Assembly (NCBI GenBank): GCA_016801885.1 | Contig: CM028884.1 | Coordinates: 186,001-250,000, forward strand | Direction of reading: 5' to 3' | Origin: Toxotes chatareus | Lineage: Eukaryota; Chordata; Actinopteri; Toxotidae | Length of the DNA stretch: 64,000 nt | Shown: positions 22,656 to 32,325 of the stretch, one piece after another | How the letters are laid out: the number at the start of each line of letters is the position of its first letter | How positions within the stretch are numbered: position 1 is the first letter of the stretch | Translations under genes and position numbers: made by a program | The notes under the pieces: model-generated | What the model saw: only the letters and a program-made list of their open reading frames with translations | The model's database searches: none | Told to the model about the DNA's origin: nothing

Positions 22656-22900
22656 GGATGGGGATCACCGTGCAGCAAGTAAAGAGTGCAGCTTTGGACC
22701 AGCCTGAGATCACGGGGTCGCCGGTTCAATCCCTCAACCAAGGATATGAGTGGTAGTGAAGGCAATGCCCCCCCGTGACGACGACTGTGGTGGCCTTAAG
22801 CGTGTGCTTTGTGTGCGTGTTTTGTTCGCTTGGTGTGGGTAAAATGCAGAGAGTAATTTCCCCTGGTTGGGAACAACTTGAGGGACAATAAAGGATTAAA
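22656..22900 (+). mobile_element. tRNA-derived SINE
   Basis: A tRNA-like head contains a B-box-like GGTTCAATCCC (22733-22743) within the GGGGTCGCCGGTTCAA context. It is followed by a tRNA-unrelated body and a 3' tail with AATTTCCCCTGG and GGGACAATAAAGGATT, then an A-run. The tail resembles the 3' ends of the Rex1/L2-type LINEs in this window (for example AATTTCCCCA...GACTAATAAAGGATT, minus strand, at 36.7 kb). This fits a SINE mobilised by such a LINE. Exact ends were not set by a target duplication. Confidence 0.6.
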
Positions 22901-23603
22901 AAAAATCCTGGGTTGGCTAATAAGCCCCAAAAGCTGTGCAAAAGGTTGTTTCTGGCGGCTATTATTAAATAAATTTAACCCGCTCACCTGTTATTTCCTG
23001 AAGTTGCTGTGGGTGATATTCATTTTGACCAACAGATGGTAGCAGTAGCAAGAGTACCGGTGTTGTAAACTTTTACAGCAGATGCAAGTGAGCTCACTTA
23101 ACTTAGAAAAGTCAGAATAATGTTGAGGGAAGCGGACACTTAAGACAATCCTTTTGTTGCATTTGTAGCACAATAAATTTATCTGCTACCGGAATGGAAA
23201 CGTTCTTCATTTAGTGGGTAAAACATACTTTCCTGTAAATTTATAAAATTCTCTGATAATGAAGGGAAGGGTGTCCAGCCTTTGGCATGCCACTGTTTGG
23301 TAAGACACAACCTCTTGACATTTGGCAACCAATCAGCGACAAATGACCTGTGAGCACGGCAACATCAAGACTCTGAACTAAATCAACCTCCACTTTTTAT
23401 TTGTTTACATCTTCACTCCTTGATATAATTATTCTTCACAATGCAGCTTTATACAGATGCTACTGTTGCTGCCATACAGTCAGTTCATCTAAAACCCCTC
23501 TCAGCTTTTGTCTGCACCAAACACCATATGTCTCAACCATCTTCATTTCACTGCAGACAGCACAGAATGATCTTTGAAGGTGAAAACTGCTGCTGGATTA
23601 CAG
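22901..23603. other. Non-coding stretch, no gene seen
   Basis: A possible minus-strand donor (ATAACAG|GTGAGC, 22992/22991) has no supporting open exon. Nothing else is recognised. Confidence 0.4.
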
Positions 23604-24251
23604 TGTGGCGGGAGCGGAGGCTTACGGAAAGAGGTGTTGTGACAACCCGTGACACCGCACACCAACAAAAAAGAATCGTGAAGAACACCACCACCAAGGA
23701 TCAACTGCTGCCTCAGGCCCTCGGGCACCTGATAAAAAGAAGAGAAAATTAAAACAGGCCAAGTGCTTCACACATAGTGCTGATTAAATAAATAAAAAAA
23801 AACCCAATTTCAAAGAAACCCAAAGAAACAGAAAGAACAAAATACAACGAATACAATATATAAAATACAACGAAACAAAGAGCTACGACCTAAGTAACTC
23901 AAGGAAACTAATGTAAGAAAAGAAAACAAAGAAATAATGATTTAAAATATTGTGGAGGTCTCGGTGGAGTAGACCTGCTCAGGACTCTTTGATGACCAGC
24001 ACAACGCCGAGCAGTACCACACAAATGAATGGCAGTGTGCAAAAAAGCAACAGTCTGCGCAAAATGCTGCACTCCAAAGACCAGCAGAATCACGACAAAA
24101 CAGGAAACAGAAGAATAAAACAGAGCAGAATAGTATACAACAGAACAGAACAGCCACCAGAAACAAGAACAGCAGTGCCTCCCAGGAGTGGTAGCCAGTG
24201 GCAGGCCATGCAATGCCAGGACGCTAAAAGAGAGGGCACATCGTAGATTTA

Positions 24252-24283
24252 AAATAATAATAATAATAATAACAATAATAATA
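24252..24283. repeat. (AAT)n microsatellite inside LTR-A2
   Basis: AAT/ATT triplet run at the same place as the (ATT)n run in LTR-A1 (45568-45597), so it is an inherited part of the LTR. Confidence 0.85.
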
Positions 24284-24652
24284 GTCAGATTATTCATTTA
24301 AGGAATAACTGAAACCATACATACCACTCTCGCCTGGGCATATGGCGCGACTACGCGGAGAATTAGAGGGCTTGGACCTCAAAGGCCACAGCTTGACCAC
24401 GCTGCGACACAAAATATATATTACCAGCTGACCTGAAGCCAAGCCACAGACACACGAAGGCAGGCAGACAATGACGACTTACCAAACGGGCATGTGAACG
24501 GACCCGGAAGCAATGCTGCGGCACAATCTGTCTCCCACAGCGCCAGCAACCAGGTGCGCTACGCACACAAAACCCATATTAAAATACGCTCATTACGCAT
24601 GTAAATCAGAGGAGGGATAGCGGTGCACCCTACTTGAATGCGTGGAAACAGG

Positions 24653-24914
24653 TAGTGATGGTCCTCTGACAAGGGGGAGTTGTAGGTTTCAGCAGTGAGG
24701 ATCACTTCTGCGTTCAAAAAGCTGCAGTTCCTCGGCTGCCGCTGGGGGCTGGCTCAATGGAGCAATTCTCCATTGACCCCCATGTTGATTTCACTTCATT
24801 TTATTGTCCACTAGATGTCATACTCGAGCACTGTGTCATTGAAGCCTCGGGTAATGAACCATTTTTTTGAATCAGGTGTCGAAGCTTCAACAAAGCCTCG
24901 ATCAGCCATCACTA
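24653..24914. mobile_element. Non-autonomous hAT element nested in LTR-A2
   Basis: Terminal inverted repeats TAGTGATGG and CCATCACTA bound a 262-bp segment flanked by a perfect 8-bp target duplication GAAACAGG (24645-24652, 24915-24922). The uninterrupted sequence is seen in LTR-A1 at about 45200. Eight-base duplications and TAGTGATG-type ends are hallmarks of the hAT superfamily. It has no coding capacity, so it is a MITE-like element. Confidence 0.85.
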
Positions 24915-25159
24915 GAAACAGGTGCCTCGACGGCTGCCACAAACAACAACTATTGCGTCTGACTGAAAGAAGTCACAGCCACGCCAAACAAAATGCTCTG
25001 CCACGCCAAGCCACAGCCACCACGGGGAATGAGCAGAATGGGAAGAGGAACCGAGGTATGGGCACACCTGCATATATATGGGGCGCAACATGACTCCGTG
25101 TGCTAACAGCTGGCACAGTGCCATGTAGTGGCAGGGAGGGAGAAGGTCCTTCGGCTACA

Positions 25160-27368
25160 ACATGAAAAAGCAGGTTTTGATCTTTCCCCAAGGTTAGCAT
25201 TAGAATGGTCAGTGAAACCTGAGTAAGACAAAAGCCTGGTCAAAGAAACCAGCGTTTGGTACCACTTTTTATGAGTCAAAATACAACTACAATACAGCCA
25301 AGGAGATTTGTTGCATATCAAACCCCTCTGTACCCCCATGTTTTAACACTGTTGCTTTTAAAATTTAAAAAAAGTCATAAATACAATTTTTAAAGAACAA
25401 AAATACGTGCCTTCTGATTTTCTGCTTTGTTGGTGTATGTACAAGAATAAGCCTTATCAAGAAGACAGTCCTTCCAAAAATGACATGTCCCATATCTCCG
25501 AAGTTTGGGATTTTAAAGTCCAACTAAATTAAAGTTATCACTTTATTTATAAATTACTTTATTTCTTCTGGCAAGAAAACTGCAAATCAAACTAAATATA
25601 TTATAGTTGCCAGAAGAACAAGTTGAAGTCTGCCAAACATAGAAAATTACATACTGTCCATACAAGCTAAAATGATTTCTTCCTGGGTGAATGTAAAGTC
25701 AGACTGTCCTTGGCTCGAGGTAGAGCCAGTGATCTGGAAGCCTTTTTCCTGTGTAAACTTTCTGGGTAAATGCCTGAATGAACTGCCACACACTGCTAAG
25801 AACAACCCTTTGATAAACCATCAATTGTGGACATTGGGAAGATTACGGAAGATATTCGCAAGCACTCATTCACTTAATGATTTATCAGCACTGATGGATA
25901 ATCATTGCAGAGCACACATTTTTACACCACAGCACACTACAAAGTTTACAAATACTTAGACATTATGTGAAATCCAGCTTAATTACAAATGATTCTCTGC
26001 CTGTTAAAGAAGTTTCTTTTGGACCAGAAATGCTCAAAAACTTTATATTGAAATTTTATTCTGCGATATTTAGTTAGAACCTGGAGAGTCTTGCATGGTT
26101 CAGAGTGCCTTGGTGAGCACTGCTCAAATGTGTGATAAGTAATAATTAGATTTGGAGAGTTAGAATATAATATTTTGCCCAATCTTTACATTTCAACATA
26201 TATTTACAATGAGTAGTAATGTAACTAGCAGAACTGAACAGCAGTTGTGATTAACTGAATGGTGGCTTCCCACCACTCTCTGGCCTCCACTATCCCTGTG
26301 CCTCTTCTAGGTAGGCCTTACATTTTTTCAGCAGCGAACATTTCACCCCAATTAAGATCCAAAATTCTGCAAAGCAAAGACATCATTTTGGTCTTGGTCA
26401 GTGTGCCTCCACTGACTAATCCCTAAAATAAGAAAAATATGGTATTGACACAGTTATATCTGCTGTGTCTTGAACTGAGGAAAAACAAATATTTTGAGTT
26501 TCAGATTTTAACAAACTGAAAATTGCTCTGTGGCACTGATCTCAGCAAAACACCAACATAAGAGTGAATGTGACTGCAAAAAAAAAAAAAAACATTTGAC
26601 AGGTGATAATGAATTTTCTTTCCTTTCAGTACCTGTGCCAACCTTAAACTCAAACTGACAAATGCACAAGCTGCTGAGCAGAGATCTCTGCACTCTGAAA
26701 ATGTGACGCAACCAATCAGAATGCAGCCTCAGGTCACCAGGTTGCCAAAGGTTGAAGGACCTATTGTATATACACACTCATTTAACCAGCATCCCTCACA
26801 GGGAGAATATATCAGAAATTACTTGATGGATTTGGTGAGTTGAATCAGTAATTTTTCCATACTCCAGTCTCTCAGGAAATTTCTCTCTTCTGTGAAAGAC
26901 TCCACTTTTCCCTCCAGATCAAGGATCTTCTCTTTCAGAATCTGTTTTGTTTTGCTTTGCGAAGACTAATGTGGAGCCTCTTCTAAAAGACAAATCAAAT
27001 CAAAAGAAAATGTGTAGGTGTGAAAAGAAGTGTACAGATGATGAGGGAAAAATAACAGTGTCAGAAAAACAAATTCTTTTATGCAGACCCTGCCATTAAT
27101 GTTTTTTAAAATAGCATTTCCAACATATTATCAGCAGGCGGCAGCAAGTTAGCTGCATACCTGCACAATGATAACATCACAATGATACAATGCAATCTGA
27201 CAGTGAACAACAATAATACAATAATACACTGCATATTATGTACTGCATATAAATAGCAATCTGCACCATATGTTATTGATAGTATTTGAAATAATAATTA
27301 TTGTGCTATATCTATGATTTTAAAGAGAATAAAAGCTGAATGTAGTAATATACACACACTTTAAATCG
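25160..27368. other. Non-coding stretch, no gene seen
   Basis: AT-rich unique-looking sequence with an A-run at 26578-26591. No supported exon or repeat. Confidence 0.45.
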
Positions 27369-27757
27369 TTAACCCTTGTTTGGTGTTCGTATTATTGTTA
27401 CTCAGCCAGTGTTTGTGGGTCTGGTGGGCCCGCTGCATTTTGGGGTTTTTAATTCAACACAATCAAACAATTTTATGTTAAAATACTCCACAGATGTTTA
27501 CTTCATCTCAATTACAAGCAATATAAACAGCATATATGGTTAATATTTGCCCTTTACCTTTGTTAGATCACATTTATGAATTAAAGTGCTACTCCTTTTT
27601 TGGTTGTTTTTTTAATAAAATGTAATAAAAAAAGAAAATCAATTACAATCAAGATATAAGTGGAAAAAATTTCAAAAAAATTCAGCAAATTTACAAATGA
27701 AACGACTAATAACTACTGATTTGTATTTATTTGAACTTCACTAGAAATTCAGCCCAT

Positions 27758-28510
27758 TCAGGTCGGTTTACACAACACAAGCAACACATACACTAAACAT
27801 GTCAGTCTGGACAACACATCAGCCCTATTGAATACCAACCTAGAATAATGAAAAAAGATCTCCGGGTTTTGATGGTTCTGGCCACAGATTCTCCCATGCC
27901 TGTGCTGTGTACTCATAAGTACCACATTCTTGCCTTTCTTTGGCACAGAGGATACCAGGGACGTGTCAGCCATGTACACAAACTTGGAAGAATTGACAGG
28001 CCTGTTCTTTGTAGTCAGCAGTTGGGGTGGGAGCTCAGACTTTCTACAGATCTTTCTGTATCATTCCCACCATGATCAGCTCCCTCTTTAGGAGAAAAAA
28101 TTGTTGCGTGTGATGCTGTGTCCACTGAGCCCCTTAGTCATGTCCAGGGCAACTCTTGATTTTTCTCAGGGGCTTCTCCATCAGGTTTCCCTGAGTAGGC
28201 TGCCCGCTTAGCTCAGTTGGCGGCGCGGCACTGCCTCCCATGGGCCCACCACCTGTGGGAGGTGCTGTAGGACTTCAGTATATTGTGGACTGGGCGGCAG
28301 TCACCCCTGCGTATTGTGGACTGGGTGGCAGTCACCCCCGCAACCTGGGCCTGGACCCAGATATGATGATGATGACAAGACATGACTTGTAAGTTCCAAG
28401 CATATGAGGAAGTGGCATCACAGGCAGCCCATATTGTGCAGGTTTAGATGGTATATACTGCCTAAAGGGGCAGCGACCCCTAAATAGCTACTCATCAATG
28501 GTGAGCATTA
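27758..28510 (-). pseudogene. piggyBac transposase remnant
   Basis: From the 5' side on the minus strand: LTIDE (28508-28494), an in-frame stop, then FRGRCPFRQYIPSKPAQYG, the conserved block containing the first catalytic Asp of piggyBac transposases. After the SINE-like insertion it resumes with ADTSLVSSVPKKGKNVVLM (27970s) and NPEIFFHYS, corresponding to the segment just before the third catalytic Asp. The N-terminal half and the C-terminal Cys-rich domain are gone or unrecognisable. This transposase cuts and pastes at TTAA; this copy has a stop and frameshifts and is dead. Confidence 0.8.
28199..28380 (+). mobile_element. tRNA-like SINE insertion inside piggyBac
   Basis: GCCCGCTTAGCTCAGTTGGC contains a tRNA A-box-like TAGCTCAGTTGG. 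The body has a 31-bp unit (TATTGTGGACTGGG...) repeated twice (28281-28311, 28312-28341) and ends in a (GATGAT)-type tail. It splits the transposase remnant into two parts. No clear B box or target duplication was found, so the ends are approximate. Confidence 0.45.
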
Positions 28511-28812
28511 GGTGGGGGGGCAGTGTACCCACTTGTCCCACACTGTCCTGTTTATCCTGCAGACACACAAAACTCATACACACACTAACAGGACAGGAGG
28601 AGGACAGAGGGAAGCTACACAGGACCTACAATTTCCACACTTTGATTAGTCCCAGGTCCCAGAACATATATGTGTGTTCTCATATGTGTTCTTCACAGAA
28701 AATGAGCCAAGCCCAATGAGTCTGAGTTTGATAAAATACTTAATCATATCATTTTTCTTTTGATAAAAAATGGAAATGGGTCCCACAGACCTGAACACCT
28801 TACAAGGGTTAA

Positions 28813-29410
28813 AAGACCTAGCAAATATGGCTTACATACAGTAAAGAACACTGTAGCAAATTTGATCATTTTTGTTGTTGCTTTTACATGTACTCATGAT
28901 CACCAATCTCTACTGAACCCCAGCAAAACTGGGTTTAAATAATAAGAATTTATTAACTGTTGTTTACAAACAAAAGGTAAGTACAATGACTGATGCCACA
29001 CAGTGAATCAAATGCACAATGTTATCTTCTAGCTAATAAAATGAGCAGAGTGATGGACAGTGGTGAGAGAGAATATCTTTAGACATGTATTTGATATGTA
29101 TGCAAATATGGATTTCTATTTATTTTCTGGCTATTCTATTCATATATACTGTTTCCAAATGAAATGAAATGTAAGATCCTGGCTTTGCCTTCTTCAGTTG
29201 GCGGTCTGGAGACTCTGGGCAGTTGGAATGTGGCCTTTGATTTATGGTAGGTGTCTGTTAGAAAAAGAGGGAGAGAGGAACACACAGACTAGTTTGTGTG
29301 TGTGTGTGTGTGTGTGTTTGTGTCTGCTTGCAGTTTTCATCTGTATTTTTTCTCTCATCTTCTCTGTCAGTCAAATATTAATCAGAGATGAGATCTTGCT
29401 ACAGAATTAT
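28813..29410. other. Non-coding stretch, no gene seen
   Basis: AT-rich; contains the GT microsatellite listed separately. Confidence 0.45.
29295..29320. repeat. (GT)n microsatellite
   Basis: About 12 GT units. Confidence 0.9.
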
Positions 29411-29534
29411 AATCAGAGTCAGAATCAGAATAACTTTATTGATCCCCGTAGGGAAATTCTTGCTGTTACTTTAACTCCCAGTTGAAAAAGAAGAAAAAGA
29501 GGAAAATTGCACAGTGTGTGGTAAGAGAAAAAAA

Positions 29535-29912
29535 TTCTCGTATAAGAGGCTCGGCGTTCCTGTCCTTCCTCGCCAGTTCATTCCATCATCTGTCGCGGTG
29601 ACTAGACTCTGAGCTTGTTTCCTTGAGAAAGTTTTTTTGTGAATATACTAACCTTTTTGATCTCTATACTCCGGATCCCCTCTAACCAGTGTGCTCTCTC
29701 CTCTCGCAGTTTCCTCCGGTTTCTTCCCCCACATCCTCATTCATCGCCACTCCAGCTGACTCTCCCTCACCGCCCAGGAATCTTTTCTCCGTCCCGTTTT
29801 GTCTCTTCGATTCATCCTTTGTTTGCTAAGAGCTAAAATAAACTGGTTAAATCCTTTACCTCACTGCCTGTCTGCTTTTGGGTCCACGGCTCGATTAATA
29901 GACTTTCCTAAC
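29535..29912 (+). mobile_element. LTR fragment (R-U5) replacing LINE sequence
   Basis: TATAAGAGGC at 29541, a C/T-rich 300-bp body, AAATAAACTGG with poly(A) signal at about 29838, TTTTGGGTCCACGG, and a CTAACA end at 29912. This is the layout of a fish Gypsy-type LTR. The U3 is missing. The LINE does not resume where it stopped, so this is a rearrangement rather than a simple insertion. Confidence 0.55.
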
Positions 29913-30065
29913 AGTCCAAGTTTTTAGACCAGTCCAGTTTGTGATCAAGGTACACCCCCAAGTACCTGTACTCCTCCACCATGTCCACATTGACCCCTTG
30001 AATGTTGACAGGGGTCACTGTAGCCTTGGTCCTCCTAAAGTTCACCACCAGTTCTTTTGTCTTCA

Positions 30066-30563
30066 TCACATTGAGCTGCAGGTGGTTTCTCTTGCTCCAT
30101 GTGACAAAGTTGTCCACAACCGTCCTGTACTCACTCTCATCACCACCTGAAATACATCAGAAAACTTCTGAAGGTGGCAGGTCTCTCTGCAGTAGCTGAA
30201 GTCTGTGGTGTAGAGAGTGAAGAGGAAGGGAGAGAGGACGGTCCCCTGCGGAGCCCCAGTGTTGCTGACCACTCTGTCTGACGTACAGCACTGCAGGCGC
30301 ACGTACTGTGGTCTGCCAGTCAGGTAGTTTACAATCCAGGACACCAGTGGGGCATCTATCTGCATCGCCGTCAACTTCTCACCCAGCAGAGTCAGCCTGA
30401 TGGTGTCAAACGCACTGGAGAAATCAAAAAACATGATTCTCACAGTGCTCGCCGGCTTGTCCAGGTGGTTGCAGAGTCTGTTGAGCAGGTAGATGATGGT
30501 GTCGTCCACTCCGAGACGGGGCTGGTAGGCGAATTGAAGGGGGTCCATAAATGGTTGGACCAT
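30066..30563 (-). pseudogene. LINE RT palm with deleted catalytic motif
   Basis: Reads LQFAYQPRLGVDDTIIYLL, motif A FFDFSSAFDTI, and motif B NTGAPQGTVLSPFLF, then LQKFSDVFQVV where the sister copy at 13.9-14.5 kb has LQKFSDDSAVVG. About 20 bases are missing around 30157, removing the second catalytic Asp and shifting the frame. Two further pieces continue in another frame (29913-30117: NHLQLNVMKTKELVVNFR, YLGVYLDHKLDWS). Confidence 0.85.
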
Positions 30564-30573
30564 GGGCCGGAGC

Positions 30574-31066
30574 TGTCAGGACTGACGTTATAGGTTGAGA
30601 CGACACAGGCGCAGAGTCAGTATTCAGGTGTATCAATCACGGTTTAATCAGTCCAAGGTCGGTATAACAGAAAGTCAGTCCACGAAGGCAGAGGTACAAC
30701 AAGGGTTAGGCAGCTCGAGGTCCAAACAAATCACGGCAGGGGTCATACACAAATAGTCAAACAGAAACAAACGCTGGAAAGCTTGGTAAGAACACAAAGA
30801 ACACGCAAGACAATCTGGCGATGAATGCAGGGAGGACGGGGACTTACATACATCAGGGGGAGGAGAGACAATTACACACAGGTGAAACACATTAAGGGGG
30901 GAGGGCAATCAGGAGGTGGAAGGAGCACACGAGGAGAGGGAAACTCAAGACACCTGGAACGAGGGAAAAACAGTGAACACCCGGAAATTACAGCATAACC
31001 AAAAAATAAAATAGGAAACAATAAAACGAAATAAGACCGCCCTGGCTCCCAGGGCGAAACCTGACA
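30574..31066 (-). mobile_element. Solo LTR with 5-bp target duplication
   Basis: Ends TGTCAGG and CCTGACA form a perfect 7-bp inverted repeat, flanked by GGAGC on both sides (30569-30573, 31067-31071). Removing the element restores the LINE sequence CCGGAGCTGCTCC. On the minus strand it has a short AT-rich start, a GTATGTAAGTCC TATA-like region, and GATTAAACCGTG then GACTCTGCGCCTGTGTC near its end. A fragment of the same family is at 9650-9731. Ends and TSD fit an LTR retrotransposon; I could not match it to an internal region. Confidence 0.8.
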
Positions 31067-31071
31067 GGAGC

Positions 31072-31346
31072 TGCTCCAGGATGAGTCTCTCCAGAGTCTT
31101 CATGATGTGTGACATCAGTGCAACAGGCCTGTAATCCCTGAGGTCGCTAGGGCGCGGCGTCTTCGGTACAGGGACGAGGCATGACGTCTTCCACAGCATT
31201 GGGACCCTCTGAAGACTGAGACTCATGTTGAAGACATAATGAAAAACTCCACATAGCTGGGGGGCACAGGTCTTCAGGGCCCTTGGGCTCACGCTGTCTG
31301 GGCCTGCAGAATTGCCTGCATGGAGACTGTTCAGCTGTCTTCTCAC
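31072..31346 (-). pseudogene. LINE RT N-terminal part
   Basis: Reads NSAGPDSVSPRALKTCAPQL, then MLWKTSCLVPVPKTPRPSDL and RDYRPVALMSHIMKTLERL, the RT0/RT1 region of L2/Rex1-type LINEs. It is cut from the rest of the RT by the solo LTR at 30574-31066; the LTR adds unrelated codons after LILEQLLS. Confidence 0.85.
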
Positions 31347-31455
31347 CTGGTCAGCAGTGAAGCTCAGTGTGGGGGAGTCAGGTGGGGGAGGGGTGTATGT
31401 GCTTCCTTGATAAGTGCAGTCAGGGGATTCAGAGGAGGAGGTGGGAGTGAGGTCT

Positions 31456-32163
31456 TCATGTGGAGATGAGGGAGAGCAAGAAGAGGAGGGGGGAGGGAGA
31501 GAGTGGAGTTGATGGTTGCCATTGTGCTGAAGAACAGTCTGTTTGAGGGTGAGCTGGGGTCACTTCGTCAAATCTGTTAAAGAACAGGTTCAGCTCATTC
31601 GCCCATTCCACACTTCCATCAGCTCCTCTGCTGTTTCTTGGTTTGAAACCAGTGATGGTCGTCAAGCCACTCCACACCTCTCTCATGTTGTTATGCTGAA
31701 GTTTCCTCTCCAGCTTCTTCCTGTACGTCTCCTTGGCCTCTCTGGTCTTGGATTTCAGGGTTACCTGTACTTTCCTCACCTCCTCCCTGCTGCCAGCTCT
31801 GAACGCCCTCTTCTTATCATTTAGAATGGCTTTGATGTCCTTTGTTACCCACGGTTTGCTGTTGGGGTAACAGCTGACTGTCCTGGCTGGGACAATGGTG
31901 TCCACACAGAAGTTTATGTATCCAGTGATGCACTCAGTGAGCCCATCAATGTCGTTGCCATGGGGCTCACAGAGTGCCTGCCAGTCAGTCACCTCAAAAC
32001 AGCCCTGAAGTGTCTCCTTAGCATCGTCTGTCCATCTCCTCACTGTCTTTGAAGTTGCCGGCAGACTCTTGACAAGAGGCACATAGCAGGGGGTGAGGTG
32101 AACCAGGTTGTGATCTGACCTGCCCAGTGGGGGGAGGGCTGTAAGCATCTTTAACATTAGCAT
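31456..32163 (-). pseudogene. LINE endonuclease end and EN-RT linker
   Basis: Begins near the last endonuclease motif GRSDHNLVHL (catalytic SDH of the APE-type nuclease), then TDWQALCEPHGNDIDGL, YPNSKPWVTKDIKAILNDKK and KKLERKLQHNNMREVW, the basic, coiled linker between EN and RT in L2/CR1-type LINEs. The preceding segment (NCPTREGRTIDLLYANV, to about 32206) is in another frame. Confidence 0.82.
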
Positions 32164-32325
32164 ACAGCAGGTCTATTGTTCTTCCTTCCCTGGTAGGACA
32201 GTTCACAAACTGTGTGAAAGTGGGAAGTGTGGAGTCCAGATTAACATGGTTGAAGTCACCCGAGATAGCAATGAATGCACTCGGGTGCTGAGTCTGTAAC
32301 CGGGCTACTGCAGAATGAATGAGGA

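Larger units (their letters stand above)
23604..25159 (-). mobile_element. Solo LTR, Gypsy-type family A (copy A2)
   Basis: On the minus strand it begins TGTAGCCGAAGGACC (25159) and ends CCGCTCCCGCCACA (23604). It matches the 3' LTR of the Gypsy remnant at 44952-46526 over most of its length. Flanks are ACAG and ACAT, an imperfect 4-bp match only. It carries a 262-bp hAT-like insertion (24653-24914) plus duplicated target. Relative to the other copies it lacks about 330 bp including the poly(A) signal and hairpin, joined at the words TCACGGG/TTGTCAC. A donor-like TTTG|GTAAGT is at 24482 and an acceptor-like TTTTTATCAG ends at 23729. Confidence 0.85.
27373..28808 (-). mobile_element. piggyBac transposon remnant
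   Basis: Flanked by TTAA on both sides (27369-27372, 28809-28812), the obligatory piggyBac target. Ends are inverted repeats: CCCTTGTTTGGTGTTC at the left, CCCTTGTAAGGTGTTC at the right (minus strand). Further inside, both ends share a subterminal GTGGG(T/A)C...GGGCCC/GGGACCC region. Minus-strand fragments of a DDE_Tnp_1_7-type transposase lie inside. The length (1.4 kb including a SINE-like insertion) is shorter than intact elements, so it is internally deleted. Confidence 0.85.
29420..32325 (-). mobile_element. Rex1/L2-type LINE, interrupted copy
   Basis: Minus strand, 5' to 3': endonuclease C-terminal half (AISGDFNHVNLDSTLP from about 32273; then RSDHNLVHL), linker, RT and a 3' UTR ending at 29420-29534 with GAATTTCCCTACGGGGATC. 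A 493-bp solo LTR (30574-31066) sits in the RT gene with a clean 5-bp duplication. Near the 3' end about 600 bp of LINE, present in the copy at 13.3-13.9 kb, are replaced by a 378-bp LTR fragment (29535-29912). The element is 5'-truncated at about 32325. Same family as 13160-14551 and 33778-34375. Confidence 0.88.

Noticed and set aside
28199..28270. tRNA gene
   Set aside because: Only an A-box-like head is present; no cloverleaf or B box can be formed, so it is SINE-derived.
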